Origin: CAZOZP01 sp964584325 | GTDB lineage: Bacteria > Bacteroidota > Ignavibacteria > Ignavibacteriales > Melioribacteraceae | Assembly: GCA_964584325.1 (NCBI GenBank) | Contig: CAZOZP010000006.1 | Coordinates: 1-64,000 of the forward strand | Direction: 5' to 3' | Length of the DNA stretch: 64,000 nt | Shown here: one piece after another, positions 8,317 through 18,072 of the stretch | Layout: every line of letters begins with the position of its first letter | How positions within the stretch are numbered: the first letter of the stretch is position 1 | Notes under the pieces: model-generated | The model's database searches: none | What the model was told of the DNA's origin: nothing | The model's input: the letters and a program-made list of their open reading frames with translations, nothing else | Made by a program: the position numbers and the translations under genes

Positions 8317-8748
8317 TTATTCTATATCCAGTAATAGATATTTACCGCCAACCTGAAGGAATGAAAACTTTGTCTTTAATGACTGTTTTCCGCTGTTAAA
8401 ATTTATTTCTACAATGTTGGTTGTTCCTTCAGGAGCGGTTTTCTGTGAATACCCTGTTATCTGATAACTCTCACTCAAATCCAGAAAAGCCTTAACCTTT
8501 TTACTTAATCTCTGAACTGCTCCCATTTCTTTAGGCTGCTTTACATTATATGTATCCTTTAGATTCCTTGCAGCATCGTTCCCCTGATAAACAATAAATT
8601 TTGCAATCTCATCAGCGTTTTGCTTAGAGGCAAAATCAAAGATTGATGAAACCGATGTTTCAATTTGTTTTTTTTCGGCATCAGTCTGTGCGTATGCGTT
8701 TAAGAACAAAAACGAAAACGCAGTAAATACCAACAATAGTTTTTTCAT
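8317..8748 (-). CDS. Small secreted protein
   Basis: This 143-residue protein has a clear signal peptide (MKKLLLVFTAFSFLFLNAYA, cleavage before QTDAEKK). The mature ~120 residues are helix then strands, suggesting a small NTF2- or lipocalin-size domain exported to the periplasm. Its ATG overlaps the stop of the PAP2 phosphatase by 4 bases, so the two are translationally coupled. Its stop abuts the stop of the convergent Mrr_N-like gene with no space for a terminator. No family is recognised with certainty. Confidence 0.65.
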   Translation of the reverse strand: MKKLLLVFTAFSFLFLNAYAQTDAEKKQIETSVSSIFDFASKQNADEIAKFIVYQGNDAARNLKDTYNVKQPKEMGAVQRLSKKVKAFLDLSESYQITGYSQKTAPEGTTNIVEINFNSGKQSLKTKFSFLQVGGKYLLLDIE

Positions 8749-9365
8749 TTTATTACCCTTATTTTTGTGTTCAAATATTCTTTCAATTTTTCAAAGAAAA
8801 CATTATTTATAACTATATTCCCTCTGTTCTCAATTAAAATGCCAAGATAAGCAAATACCCAACCAATTAATGCACCTATCAGCGCTCCCCCAATAATATC
8901 AGAGGGATAATGCACTCCCACATACGGTCTGGAAAGAGCAACCAAGGATGCTGTAATATATAATAATGTCTTATATCCAGGATAAAGTCTTGAAAAATAT
9001 ACAGCCATAGCAAAATTATTAACAGCATGCGAAGACGGGAAAGAAAAAGAGCCGGTTCCAACCAATACTCTTGCATCCGCCAATGCCGTGGAAGGTCTAA
9101 TTCTTCCGATCCAGTTTTTGATTAAACTGCTGCTTACCTGATCAGACACAATTATTAGTAAAATTGCAAAAACCGCCGCAATTTTTCCTTTTCTGCCTCC
9201 TTTAAAGAATAAAATTGCCCAGAAAATGAAATAAATTAGATACCAATGCTTAACATCTGTAATAAAAACGAAAAATTTGTCGAATATATTGTTGGAAATT
9301 GTATGATTTATTAAATAAAATAGAAACAAATCGATTTGATAAATAAAATTTGCCATATTTCCCAT
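8745..9365 (-). CDS. PAP2-family membrane phosphatase
   Basis: This 206-residue membrane protein has about five helices and all three PAP2 (acid phosphatase/vanadium haloperoxidase) motifs: KNWIGRIRP (K-X6-RP, residues 83-91), PSSH (110-113), and SRPYVGVHYPSD (SR-X5-H-X3-D, 145-156). The family dephosphorylates phosphatidic acid, phosphatidylglycerol phosphate or undecaprenyl pyrophosphate on the periplasmic side; lipid recycling is the likely role, but the substrate cannot be told. The motif histidines are intact, so it should be active. It is first in a two-gene unit with the small secreted protein. Confidence 0.9.
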   Translation of the reverse strand: MGNMANFIYQIDLFLFYLINHTISNNIFDKFFVFITDVKHWYLIYFIFWAILFFKGGRKGKIAAVFAILLIIVSDQVSSSLIKNWIGRIRPSTALADARVLVGTGSFSFPSSHAVNNFAMAVYFSRLYPGYKTLLYITASLVALSRPYVGVHYPSDIIGGALIGALIGWVFAYLGILIENRGNIVINNVFFEKLKEYLNTKIRVIK

Positions 9366-9470
9366 TATTTGTTTTAATATATCACAAATTTAATTTATTC
9401 TTTACTTAAAAATGAATATTTTATTTATTGTTGTTTTATGAAAATACTGTTTTTCTAATTTATATTATTT

Positions 9471-11768
9471 TTGTTTGTGACTACTACTAATAAAAAACTG
9501 AAATTTCAAGCTAAATCACCCGATCCGGTTCAAACTAATACATCATCAGGTGAATCCCATTTAAGGGAAAGTCGCCTTCAATTGTTTTCTATTCTTGTAT
9601 TACTTATTTCAGGCGGATTTTTTGCTATGAATCTGGATAAGGTGATGTCAAATGTTCCTTTATTGACAGTAGCAATAATATCACTGCTTACGGCATTATT
9701 TATTATTGTTTTTGCCGGCAGCAATTCCCTCAGCAATAAAACTGTAATTTTAAATTATCTGTTAGTGGTTAATTCAAGTTTCGCCCTATTTTTTGCTTCA
9801 ATTCAGATAGAAGATATTTTTATTGCCGCAATTGTTATTTCATCATTTTTCATTCTTCTTTCATCGGCTCTTATAAACTGGAAACCTTTCCATCAGATTG
9901 TTGCAGGAATTATTGTTGCTTCTTTAGCCGGCCTTGTTTTCTTTAAACTAAACTTATTTGAAAATACATCATCCGAATATATTTATTTCGGATCAGTGCT
10001 ATTATTCTCAATTGCCGTATCAGTTATTTTCAGTTTTAGTCTGAACAGACTTGAACTTCAAAAAGAAACCGCAATAAGCAGTTTCAAGGAGAAGGATCAG
10101 AAACCGGTTCATCAGTTTAAAGCACAAGGAACTGATGAAGCTTTCGACAGTATTCCCGTTGCACTTTTCAAACTTGAACCTACCGGCAGAATTCTTTTCG
10201 GAAATCAGCGATTTGCAGAAATACTCGGCTATAAAAAAAATGAAATACTCGATTTGAATTTTCAAGCAGATATCTGTGCTAATCCGGGTGATAGAAACGA
10301 GATTAAATTAATGTATGAGCGATCCGGAAAAGTCTCAAATTACAGAATCAAATTAAAAAGAAAAGATAAAAGCGAAATCACAGTAAAACTTTCCGGAAAA
10401 TCTCTTAGAACACTCTATGATGAAGTTTACTATGAAGAGAGTATTGAAGACATAACTGAATTCATTAGAGAAGAAGAAGAACGTAATAAAGAGTTCGAAG
10501 AAATAAAAAAGGAAAAGCAGAAAGCACAAAACGAGGTGATTAATGCTCAGTATTCCAGCCATATAAAAACCCGGTTTATTGCTAATATGTCTCATGAAAT
10601 CCGGACACCTATGAATTCGGTACTCGGATTTCTGACTCTTATCGAAAACGGACTTTTTGAGAGTGAAGAAGAGCTTAGAGATTTTGCAAGAAATGCCAAG
10701 ATTTCTGCTGAATCGCTTTTGGATATAATAAATAATATTCTCGATATCTCTAAGATTGAAGCCGGGAAAATGGAACTTTTTGAAGATGAATTTGCTCTTA
10801 AAGATGAAGTTGACAAGGCTTACTCAATCTGTATGCCTGCGGCGAGAGAAAAAGGGTTACAACTTAATTATAAAATAGAAAATGAAGTTCCCCAAATCCT
10901 TATTGGTGATTCAACACGTTACCGCCAGATTCTTGTTAATTTGCTGAATAATTCTGTTAAATATACAAGGTCCGGGTCAATAGAAGTCAATATTTCGGTT
11001 ATTAAGAAGACTGAAGCAACAATCAAGTTGCAAACAAAAGTTACGGATACCGGAAAAGGCATTCCAAAAGATAAGATCAATTCTTTGTTTAAACCTTTTA
11101 CTCAGCTTGTTGATAAAAAATGGGGAAAAGAAGAGGGAACCGGACTCGGATTGATGATCTGTAAAGAATTTGTATCTCTTATGGACGGCGAAATCGGGAT
11201 TGAAAGTGAAGTTGATAAAGGTACTACTGTAACGCTTACAACCGTTTTCAGCCTGTCGAAAAAATTTCTTGCTTCCCAGGAATTGTCAACTCCGGAATTA
11301 TCTGAAACTCCTGACGAAGTTATTTCTGAAGAACCCAAGACCGAGGAAGAAGAAAAAGTTACCATATCTTCACTCCCCCGAACAATATATTCAAAGTACA
11401 GAATTTTATTAGTAGAAGATAATCCTATAAGCCAGAATGTTGAACTGAAATTGCTTCGTGAAATTGGCTACTCAGTAGATGCGGTATCCAATGGATATGA
11501 TGCGATTGAGGCAGTTAAAACAAATTCCTTCAGTCTTGTTTTAATGGATATTGAAATGAACGATATGAACGGAATAACTGCAACCAAGAAGATAAGAGAA
11601 CTTGACGGACATTGTGCTAATATCCCGATAATTGCCGTAACAGCGCATTCAAGTATGAAAGACAGAGAAAAATGTCTTGCTGCCGGAATGAATGATTACA
11701 TTGCAAAACCGATAAATATTAATTTCTTAAAAATGACAATTGATAACTGGCTCAGATCAGAATATTAA
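9471..11768 (+). CDS. Membrane hybrid histidine kinase (PAS-HisKA-HATPase-REC)
   Basis: Domains in order are about six membrane helices (residues ~38-190), a PAS domain (~222-332), a short coiled coil, HisKA with NMSHEIRTP (phospho-acceptor His375), HATPase_c with N box NNSVKY and G boxes DTGKGI and GTGLGL (to ~590), an acidic linker, and a C-terminal receiver with ED at 649-650, phospho-acceptor Asp693 and a conserved Lys near AKPI. No ATG is available; the first in-frame starts are TTG 9471 and GTG 9477. A TAnnTTTG box (9466-9473) overlaps the TTG, so transcripts may be nearly leaderless. No cognate DNA-binding regulator is adjacent; output probably passes by phosphotransfer. Confidence 0.9.
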   Translation: MFVTTTNKKLKFQAKSPDPVQTNTSSGESHLRESRLQLFSILVLLISGGFFAMNLDKVMSNVPLLTVAIISLLTALFIIVFAGSNSLSNKTVILNYLLVVNSSFALFFASIQIEDIFIAAIVISSFFILLSSALINWKPFHQIVAGIIVASLAGLVFFKLNLFENTSSEYIYFGSVLLFSIAVSVIFSFSLNRLELQKETAISSFKEKDQKPVHQFKAQGTDEAFDSIPVALFKLEPTGRILFGNQRFAEILGYKKNEILDLNFQADICANPGDRNEIKLMYERSGKVSNYRIKLKRKDKSEITVKLSGKSLRTLYDEVYYEESIEDITEFIREEEERNKEFEEIKKEKQKAQNEVINAQYSSHIKTRFIANMSHEIRTPMNSVLGFLTLIENGLFESEEELRDFARNAKISAESLLDIINNILDISKIEAGKMELFEDEFALKDEVDKAYSICMPAAREKGLQLNYKIENEVPQILIGDSTRYRQILVNLLNNSVKYTRSGSIEVNISVIKKTEATIKLQTKVTDTGKGIPKDKINSLFKPFTQLVDKKWGKEEGTGLGLMICKEFVSLMDGEIGIESEVDKGTTVTLTTVFSLSKKFLASQELSTPELSETPDEVISEEPKTEEEEKVTISSLPRTIYSKYRILLVEDNPISQNVELKLLREIGYSVDAVSNGYDAIEAVKTNSFSLVLMDIEMNDMNGITATKKIRELDGHCANIPIIAVTAHSSMKDREKCLAAGMNDYIAKPININFLKMTIDNWLRSEY

Positions 11769-11807
11769 AATACAGATTCAGCTTCTTGATGAAGCTGAAT
11801 CTGTATT
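11769..11807. terminator. Bidirectional terminator between convergent genes
   Basis: A perfect 17-bp stem (11769-11785 with 11791-11807) closes on a 5-base loop TTGAT, with A/T-rich arms on both sides. It begins just after the kinase stop and ends 8 bases before the rocD stop, so it can end transcription from both directions. Confidence 0.9.
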
Positions 11808-11814
11808 AAATATA

Positions 11815-13032
11815 TCACAATTTTTCTACTTCAATAATAGACTTTCTAATAATTTCTACAGCTTGCCTTATTTCAGATTCTGAAATAACCAAAGGCGGAG
11901 CAAATCGTATTATGTGGTTATGTGTAGGTTTTGCCAAAAGTCCATTCTCTTTCATTCTCAAGCAGACATCCCAGGCAGTTTTACCGTTCGTTGGTTTTAT
12001 TACTACTGCATTAAGAAGTCCTTTTCCTCTAATTAATTCTATCATGGAAGAATCAATTTCAGAAAGCATCTGCCTGAATAATTTACCGAGAGTATCGGCA
12101 TTTTCCGAAAGATTTTCATCTTTAATAACTTCAAGGGCTGCCATTGCAACTGCACAGGCAAGAGGATTGCCGCCAAAAGTTGATCCGTGTTCGCCGGGTT
12201 TTATTGTGAGCATAATTTCATCATCTGCAAGTACTGCAGAAATCGGCATAACACCCCCTGAAAGAGCTTTTCCAAGTATTAGTATATCCGGTTTCACATC
12301 TTCGTAACTGCAAGCCAATAATTTGCCGGTTCTGGCAAGTCCGGTTTGTACTTCATCAGCAATAAACAAAACATTTTTTGAATGGCACATTTCGTAAGCT
12401 TTTCTCAGGTAACCTTCATCCGGTACAACCACACCTGCTTCCCCTTGAATCGGTTCAACTAAAAATCCGGCTACTTCGTTGTCTTCCAAAGCTTTTTCCA
12501 AGGCATTTAAATCATTGTAAGGAATTTTTATAAATCCGGGTGTATAAGGACCATATCCTCCATATGAATCCGGGTCTGTTGACATTGAAATAATTGTTAT
12601 TGTTCGTCCGTGAAAATTGTCATTACAAACAACAATCTTTGCTTTGCCATCCGAAATACCTTTTTTTTGATAAGCCCATTTTCGGCAAAGCTTTAATGCG
12701 GTTTCGTCAGCTTCTGCGCCGGAATTCATAGGAAGTACCTTATCATATCCGAAATACTCAGTGATGTACTTCTCATATACCCCAAGTTTGTCGCTGTAGA
12801 ACGCACGTGAAGTGAGTGTCAGTTCAGAGGCCTGGGCAGTAAGTGCAGAAATAATCCTGGGATGGCAATGTCCCTGATTCACTGCGGAATAGGCCGACAA
12901 AAAGTCAAAATATTTTTTACCTTCAACATCCCAAACATATACTCTTTCGCCTTTGGTTAATACAACAGGCAGTGGATGGTAATTATGAGCACCATACTTG
13001 TCTTCCAATGCAATGAAATCTTTGGAAAGCAT
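11815..13032 (-). CDS. rocD: Ornithine aminotransferase
   Basis: The 405-residue protein is a class III PLP-dependent aminotransferase and matches ornithine--oxo-acid transaminases along its length: GAHNYHPLPVVL near the N-terminus, NSGAEADETALKL (103-115), NFHGRT (139-144), PLP-binding IADEVQTG with Asp226, the Schiff-base Lys255 in GKALSGG, and the STFGGNPLA signature. It converts ornithine and 2-oxoglutarate to glutamate 5-semialdehyde and glutamate in the cytoplasm. The semialdehyde cyclises to the substrate of ProC, encoded at 19870-20688. The ATG is preceded by AAAGGTGA. It appears monocistronic. Confidence 0.95.
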   Translation of the reverse strand: MLSKDFIALEDKYGAHNYHPLPVVLTKGERVYVWDVEGKKYFDFLSAYSAVNQGHCHPRIISALTAQASELTLTSRAFYSDKLGVYEKYITEYFGYDKVLPMNSGAEADETALKLCRKWAYQKKGISDGKAKIVVCNDNFHGRTITIISMSTDPDSYGGYGPYTPGFIKIPYNDLNALEKALEDNEVAGFLVEPIQGEAGVVVPDEGYLRKAYEMCHSKNVLFIADEVQTGLARTGKLLACSYEDVKPDILILGKALSGGVMPISAVLADDEIMLTIKPGEHGSTFGGNPLACAVAMAALEVIKDENLSENADTLGKLFRQMLSEIDSSMIELIRGKGLLNAVVIKPTNGKTAWDVCLRMKENGLLAKPTHNHIIRFAPPLVISESEIRQAVEIIRKSIIEVEKL

Positions 13033-13238
13033 AAATCACCTTTCAAATGGTTATTGTTATTTGTTAATGGTCAAGATAGAATTATAGGCAATTCTTAACC
13101 TAAGTTACGAAATTTTTATGTAATTGGAAGCACATAAAATATTTTTATTTCATCTTTACTACATAAAATATGTAAAAATATTATGCATAATTTCGTATTT
13201 TCTTTCGATAATAAGTTTGAAATTTTAAGGAAATGTTT

Positions 13239-13766
13239 ATGAGCAAAATCATTACAGTTTTCGGAAGTTCTCTGCCACAGGAAGGCGATTATGAATATAA
13301 GCTTGCATATCAGATTGGATATAATCTCGGACGTGAATCTTTTAATATCTGCACCGGCGGTTATCAGGGAATTATGGATGCAGCCTCGAAAGGTGCAGTT
13401 GATGCCGGAAGTCAAGCTGTAGGTATAACCGTTGATTATTATAAATCTAAAGTATCAAAATATCTCTCTAAAGAAATCAAGACTTCATCACTTTTTGAAA
13501 GACTTGACAAACTTGTAGGAATTGCCGCCGGTTATGTAATACTTCCCGGTGGAACCGGAACACTTCTGGAACTTTCGGTTCTTCTTGAATATATGAACAA
13601 AGGAATAATTCAGAATAAACCAGTTGCCGCAATTGGAAATATGTGGGATAGAATTATTGAAGTAATTGATGAAAGAATGGTTTTTGAGAATAGAAATAAC
13701 GGATTGGTAAAGCTTTTTCATGATGCTGATTCACTCACATCATATCTTACTTCAGTTCTGAAGTAA
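13239..13766 (+). CDS. LOG-family (Rossmann, SLOG) protein
   Basis: Two ATGs lie six bases apart. AAGGA at 13227-13231 is too close to the first (13233) and properly spaced (7 bases) for the second, so the start is 13239 and the product 175 residues. It shows the LOG/TIGR00725-type pattern: ITVFGSS near the N-terminus, TGGYQGIMDAAS (39-50) and the nucleotide-monophosphate motif PGGTGTLLE (103-111). Relatives include cytokinin riboside 5'-monophosphate phosphoribohydrolases and Rossmann nucleotide-binding proteins of unknown role; the bacterial substrate is not settled. The 3' end overlaps the convergent glycosyltransferase gene by 15 bases. Confidence 0.85.
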   Translation: MSKIITVFGSSLPQEGDYEYKLAYQIGYNLGRESFNICTGGYQGIMDAASKGAVDAGSQAVGITVDYYKSKVSKYLSKEIKTSSLFERLDKLVGIAAGYVILPGGTGTLLELSVLLEYMNKGIIQNKPVAAIGNMWDRIIEVIDERMVFENRNNGLVKLFHDADSLTSYLTSVLK

Positions 13767-14810
13767 AATACTTATTTTCTGCATTACTAATTCCGGAGAC
13801 AGTTCTTTCATACATTTATACTTGACATCGGTCCTGTTACATTTAAGATGCCTTGGAGAGTAATAAAAGCATGGTGAACATTCCAGATTCAGATTAGCTG
13901 CGATGAACCTGGTCTGCCATGGGTAAATGTAATTCTGATTTGTCGGACCTATCAGCGGAACAATCTTCACACTCTGCGAAGCAGCAATATGCATTAATCC
14001 TGAATCATTTGTAACAAACACACTGCAGTATCTCATAAGTGCGGCAGATTCTGTAAGTGTTTTTGACTCTGCAATGACAATTCTGCTGCTGTTTACTGAT
14101 TTTTTAATGCTTTCATTCAGACTTAATTCTTCAGTACCGCCGAAAAGAAGAATACTGTAATCAGTATTTCTGATTAACAATCTTCCCAATTCAGCAAAGT
14201 TCTGTTCAGGCCATCTTCTGTTTATATGATTCTTTAATGTAGAACACCCAGCATGAAACCCGATAATTCTTCTGTTATATAAACCGGCATTTTTTATTAT
14301 TTCTTCAGCATTTGAAAGGTCTTCCTGTTTAACAGGAAATAATAAGGGTCCGGCCCTTAGCTGTGATTTCTCTAATAGATGCGACACCATCCGTATATTT
14401 TCTTCAACATTATGAAGCTCGTTGTTTTCACGAATCCGGATATTATTAAGAATTCCTAAATTAATTGTATCAAGATGAGTGTATTTTACTCCGTATCTGC
14501 GTTTGGCCGCAACCAAATAATTAATTACATTGTATTCTAATCGGTTAGAAGGATATACATTTATGCTTACATCGTATTTATTCCTCAGCGAAAAAATAAA
14601 TCTAAGCGATTGTATTTTTGAAGAGAATAGGAAATTATGAAATATTACCCTGTCGGCAAGTCCCGTACGGATAAACATTTCCTCAGCACCTTTATACATA
14701 ACCAGAATATCTACCTGTGAATCAGGAGAATTTTCTCTGAGCAGCTTCAGAGCAGGTGTAAACATAAGGGCATCGCCGATACCGGATAGGGCATTAATAA
14801 GTATTTTCAT
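13752..14810 (-). CDS. Glycosyltransferase family 9 (heptosyltransferase-like)
   Basis: The 352-residue protein begins MKILINALSGIGDALMFTPA, the GxGD(x)xxxTP start of GT9 enzymes, and carries NRRWPEQNFAELG (the W-P box), SILLFGG, and the donor-site TNDSGLMHIAA motif. Members transfer ADP-heptose or related sugars to lipopolysaccharide cores or other glycans at the inner face of the cytoplasmic membrane. A Cys-rich tail (ECSPC...CNRTDVKYKC) is typical of the family. It lies downstream of the DUF2723 gene on the same strand, with a hairpin between them. Acceptor unknown. Confidence 0.88.
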   Translation of the reverse strand: MKILINALSGIGDALMFTPALKLLRENSPDSQVDILVMYKGAEEMFIRTGLADRVIFHNFLFSSKIQSLRFIFSLRNKYDVSINVYPSNRLEYNVINYLVAAKRRYGVKYTHLDTINLGILNNIRIRENNELHNVEENIRMVSHLLEKSQLRAGPLLFPVKQEDLSNAEEIIKNAGLYNRRIIGFHAGCSTLKNHINRRWPEQNFAELGRLLIRNTDYSILLFGGTEELSLNESIKKSVNSSRIVIAESKTLTESAALMRYCSVFVTNDSGLMHIAASQSVKIVPLIGPTNQNYIYPWQTRFIAANLNLECSPCFYYSPRHLKCNRTDVKYKCMKELSPELVMQKISILLQN

Positions 14811-14822
14811 AATATTTTATAA

Positions 14823-14860
14823 AGCGGGCTTATGGAAAAATAATTCTTCCATAAACCGCT
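14823..14860 (-). terminator. Imperfect hairpin after the DUF2723 gene
   Basis: AGCGG (14823-14827) pairs with CCGCT (14856-14860), and TTATGGAA (14830-14837) with TTCCATAA (14847-14854), leaving small internal loops and a 9-base apical loop. It lies between the stop of the DUF2723 gene and the start of the GT9 gene on the minus strand. The following T-tract is weak, so termination may be partial. Confidence 0.5.
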
Positions 14861-14866
14861 AAATTT

Positions 14867-17740
14867 TTATTTTGATCCGGAAGAATCTGCAAGTGCTTTA
14901 TACTTTGTTATACCCTCACGAATAGATGTATCTTCAGGATAATCTGCAGCAAGTTTTTCGAGCAAATCAACAATGCTTCTATAATCCTTAAGGTTCTCAT
15001 AAGTAACCATGAGAATTCTTGTAGGACTAGAATAATCATATATCGATGTATTCCCTAAGGCTACTCTGCTCCTTGCCATTTCAATTATATCCTCTGCAAG
15101 CTCTCTATACTGTCTGTCTGCTTTTGCTTCATAGTATAACTGGGAAAGATCAAAAAGCAAACGCAAATCCATTGGCATAATTGAACGGGGAATTTTTTCC
15201 TCCATGCGGTCGAGAGTCTCAACAACTTTAGCTTCATCTTTCTTCGTATATTTATAATGAAGAGCCAGACGGAAAAATGAATTCCTGTATGTCATTGATA
15301 GACGCTGGTGATTATCGTCAAAAAAGATTGTAGGATCATTTAACCCCCTGAACTTAAAACCAAGACTGTAGTTCTTGCTATAGCCTTCCGGTTCTTTGAA
15401 CAAGCAGGTATGCATAATTGATTCATCTATTACCTCGCTTCCTCCTTGCATTTTTAAAGGAGTAACTTTATAAGCCATACCTTCAAGAATCAGATATTCA
15501 CTTAGCCCGATTTTACTGTCTTCTGAACATGTTGTAGCAAAATACACCGGACGTTCCCAATTATTTGATTCCACAATGCTTTTCACAACTAAATCCTGAA
15601 TTCTTACATAACCGGTATTTCCGTATTGTCCGGCAGGCGGCATTTTCCAGCTGATTCTTCCGGTACGAACCGCAACTGAATCATTGCTTCCAAGTTTTCT
15701 AAGTGTATCGGGATTAACTTGTAAAAAGACTTCCCTTGCCTCCCACGGAATTGCCTGAAGACGGTCAATTTCCAGGTCTGATAAATTCATTTTGACTACT
15801 TTTGATCCGTACGGGGCATTATTCTTTAATTGTTTTATATACCAGTTAGTATTAAGAAGACTCAGATTTGCAACTCGGACGTCGCGCCTAACCCCTTCAA
15901 CATCTTGAAGATACCAAAGAGGGAAAGTATCATTATCTCCGTTTGTAAACAGAACAGCATTGGGAGCAACGCTCTGAAGAAGGTTATATGCATAGTCCCA
16001 GGCAACATAATTCCTTGAACGGTCTTGCTCAAAATGATTAACAGAATACATTCTTACCGGTATGAAAACTATCCCTAATAGAATTACTGCAAATGCCCAG
16101 GGTTTAAGGTAAGATTTATACTGTTCATTTTCCGATACAGTGTTAATTATTCCTCGAATACCGAGAGCAATCCAGATCGAAAATATAAAAAATGCACCCA
16201 CATAAAAATAATCTCTTTCCCTTGGCTGAGGTTCCTGCTGATTCTGATAGAATGCCGTAAGATAGCCAAGCAGAATAAACATAACCATAAATGCGGAAGC
16301 CATTTTCCAATCCTTACGGAAATGGAAATATATACCGAAAAGTCCTACAAGAAAAGGGATTGCATATAGTTTTGAAAAATCAACTTCAGCCTTTTCGATG
16401 AAGCTCTCTCGTCCTATATAGTTCCACGCAAAATATCTGTTAAACATTTCGTGCATTTGGTATTTTGCGAAAAATTCAAAATCCGAACTATAGTTTTCGT
16501 AAACCACCTGCTGATGTCCTTCTGTTGCAAAACGTCTCTTAAATGTCGGGAAATCTCCATACTGCTCTCTATTGAGATATGAGACAAGCTCAGGAAATGT
16601 TTTAGGGCTATTTAGATTTATCGGAGTTTCCTGATTAGATCTTATTATAATTAATGAATAAGATGAAAATCCGACAATAATAAAAAGAATGCATTTGGCC
16701 ACAAGATTTGCTGTTTTGTAATCCTTATTTTTTGTCCAGTAGATTACAAATCCCAATAACCCCAAAATGGCAGCCAGAATAGCAATATCAGTGTTTAGAC
16801 TATTGCCGCCGATAGATGAAATAAACTCAGGCAAATATTTTACCACTCCAGGATAAGTACCGAATAAAGCAACAGCTCCGAGAATTAGTGGCAAATAAAT
16901 AGAATTTTTGTTGAAAACATATCTTCTGAATCCAACCACATAAACAGCACTTAATAAAAACATTACCATTTTGAATTTTGAATCAAAAGCTTGATACTCT
17001 TCAGGAGAAGGGGCATTACTATCGGTGTTCATCCACCAGATAAATGCAATAAAAGTTAAAAACAAGGAATGTCCGAGAAAAACAAACGATGAATTACGAA
17101 GCATTTCGTCATCATCTATATACTTCCTGAAAACAATTACCATTACAATTGAAACCGAGGCAAGTACAGCCATTAAATGTACACCCAATGATAATCCAAT
17201 CAGATACGAAATAAGAAGTAAATATTTCTCGTTGTCTTCAGTATCAGCTTTTTCATTCCATACCAACAAAAGCCAAACAACCGCTGCGATGAACAAGGTT
17301 GCAAAGGCATAAACCTCGCCTTCAGTGGCATTAAACCAGAAAGTACTTGAAAAAGCAAGAGACAAAGCCCCGATGGCCGAGGAAAGATAAGTAATAATAT
17401 CATTGAACATTCCTTCATTGTCATCACTTTTCCGGAAATTCCGAATAAGTTTAACTGCAGAAAGATATAGTAACATCACTGAAAGAGCACTCGAAATTGC
17501 AGATAAAGCATTAACTCTGTATGCAATGTTATCTCCAAAAGGTAACATAGTGAAGAGTTTTCCCATAAGTATAAAGAATGGTGTTCCGGGAGGGTGCGGT
17601 ACCTGAAGAAGATAAGATGAAGCAATAAACTCTCCGCAATCCCAGAAGGAAACAGTAACCTGTGCGGTTGATAGAAAAACAAATGCTGAAATTAAAAACA
17701 CAATAAATGCAGTAATTCTGTGAATCATTTTAGAAGACAT
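14867..17740 (-). CDS. DUF2723 membrane protein (GT-C mannosyltransferase-like)
   Basis: The true start is probably the ATG at 17740: GAGG (complement of 17747-17750) sits six bases upstream, while the longer frame would start at a TTG that overlaps this site. The 957-residue protein opens with the DUF2723 signature SFWDCGEFIASSYLLQ followed by VPHPPGTP in the first periplasmic loop, has about a dozen membrane helices through residue ~560, and ends in a long soluble region with helical repeats. The fold belongs with GT-C enzymes that use polyprenyl-phosphate sugars, so protein O-glycosylation at the periplasmic face is the best guess. It follows the 79-residue gene by about 25 bases. Confidence 0.85.
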   Translation of the reverse strand: MSSKMIHRITAFIVFLISAFVFLSTAQVTVSFWDCGEFIASSYLLQVPHPPGTPFFILMGKLFTMLPFGDNIAYRVNALSAISSALSVMLLYLSAVKLIRNFRKSDDNEGMFNDIITYLSSAIGALSLAFSSTFWFNATEGEVYAFATLFIAAVVWLLLVWNEKADTEDNEKYLLLISYLIGLSLGVHLMAVLASVSIVMVIVFRKYIDDDEMLRNSSFVFLGHSLFLTFIAFIWWMNTDSNAPSPEEYQAFDSKFKMVMFLLSAVYVVGFRRYVFNKNSIYLPLILGAVALFGTYPGVVKYLPEFISSIGGNSLNTDIAILAAILGLLGFVIYWTKNKDYKTANLVAKCILFIIVGFSSYSLIIIRSNQETPINLNSPKTFPELVSYLNREQYGDFPTFKRRFATEGHQQVVYENYSSDFEFFAKYQMHEMFNRYFAWNYIGRESFIEKAEVDFSKLYAIPFLVGLFGIYFHFRKDWKMASAFMVMFILLGYLTAFYQNQQEPQPRERDYFYVGAFFIFSIWIALGIRGIINTVSENEQYKSYLKPWAFAVILLGIVFIPVRMYSVNHFEQDRSRNYVAWDYAYNLLQSVAPNAVLFTNGDNDTFPLWYLQDVEGVRRDVRVANLSLLNTNWYIKQLKNNAPYGSKVVKMNLSDLEIDRLQAIPWEAREVFLQVNPDTLRKLGSNDSVAVRTGRISWKMPPAGQYGNTGYVRIQDLVVKSIVESNNWERPVYFATTCSEDSKIGLSEYLILEGMAYKVTPLKMQGGSEVIDESIMHTCLFKEPEGYSKNYSLGFKFRGLNDPTIFFDDNHQRLSMTYRNSFFRLALHYKYTKKDEAKVVETLDRMEEKIPRSIMPMDLRLLFDLSQLYYEAKADRQYRELAEDIIEMARSRVALGNTSIYDYSSPTRILMVTYENLKDYRSIVDLLEKLAADYPEDTSIREGITKYKALADSSGSK

Positions 17741-17765
17741 ACTTAACCTCAAAAGTCATATAAAT

Positions 17766-18005
17766 TTATTCGGAAGGACTTTCATTCTCACTCTTTTTGA
17801 ATAGTCCGTCAAGATTCGTTTTCGCCCTCGAAAGATAATATTTTTCGTACAGAGCCCTAAGTCTCTCCATACTAAGTTTATCAAGATCCTCGTCATCCCT
17901 GTGTCTTTTCAATAGCATAACAAAATCCGTTCTCTCAAGCTTATCGAATTTCTTTTCATACTTGGAAAGAATTTCTATTATTTTCCTTTGCTCTTTCAAT
18001 GACAT
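17766..18005 (-). CDS. Small charged helical protein
   Basis: This 79-residue protein starts MSLKEQRKIIEILSKYEKKF and is almost entirely helical and highly charged, with an RLRALYEKYYLSRAK segment in the middle. It lies just upstream of the DUF2723 gene on the same strand, and the pair probably share a transcript. No domain is recognised. Cytoplasmic, since there is no signal or membrane segment. Confidence 0.6.
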   Translation of the reverse strand: MSLKEQRKIIEILSKYEKKFDKLERTDFVMLLKRHRDDEDLDKLSMERLRALYEKYYLSRAKTNLDGLFKKSENESPSE

Positions 18006-18072
18006 ATTTTCAACCTTTTCTATATTGCCGGGAAAATATTTGCTAAAAATAGTTAAATTTTTTCTAATTTTA

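Noticed and set aside
13116..13415. Minus-strand 99-codon frame upstream of rocD
   Set aside because: It runs antisense through the LOG gene, has no ribosome site and no family features.
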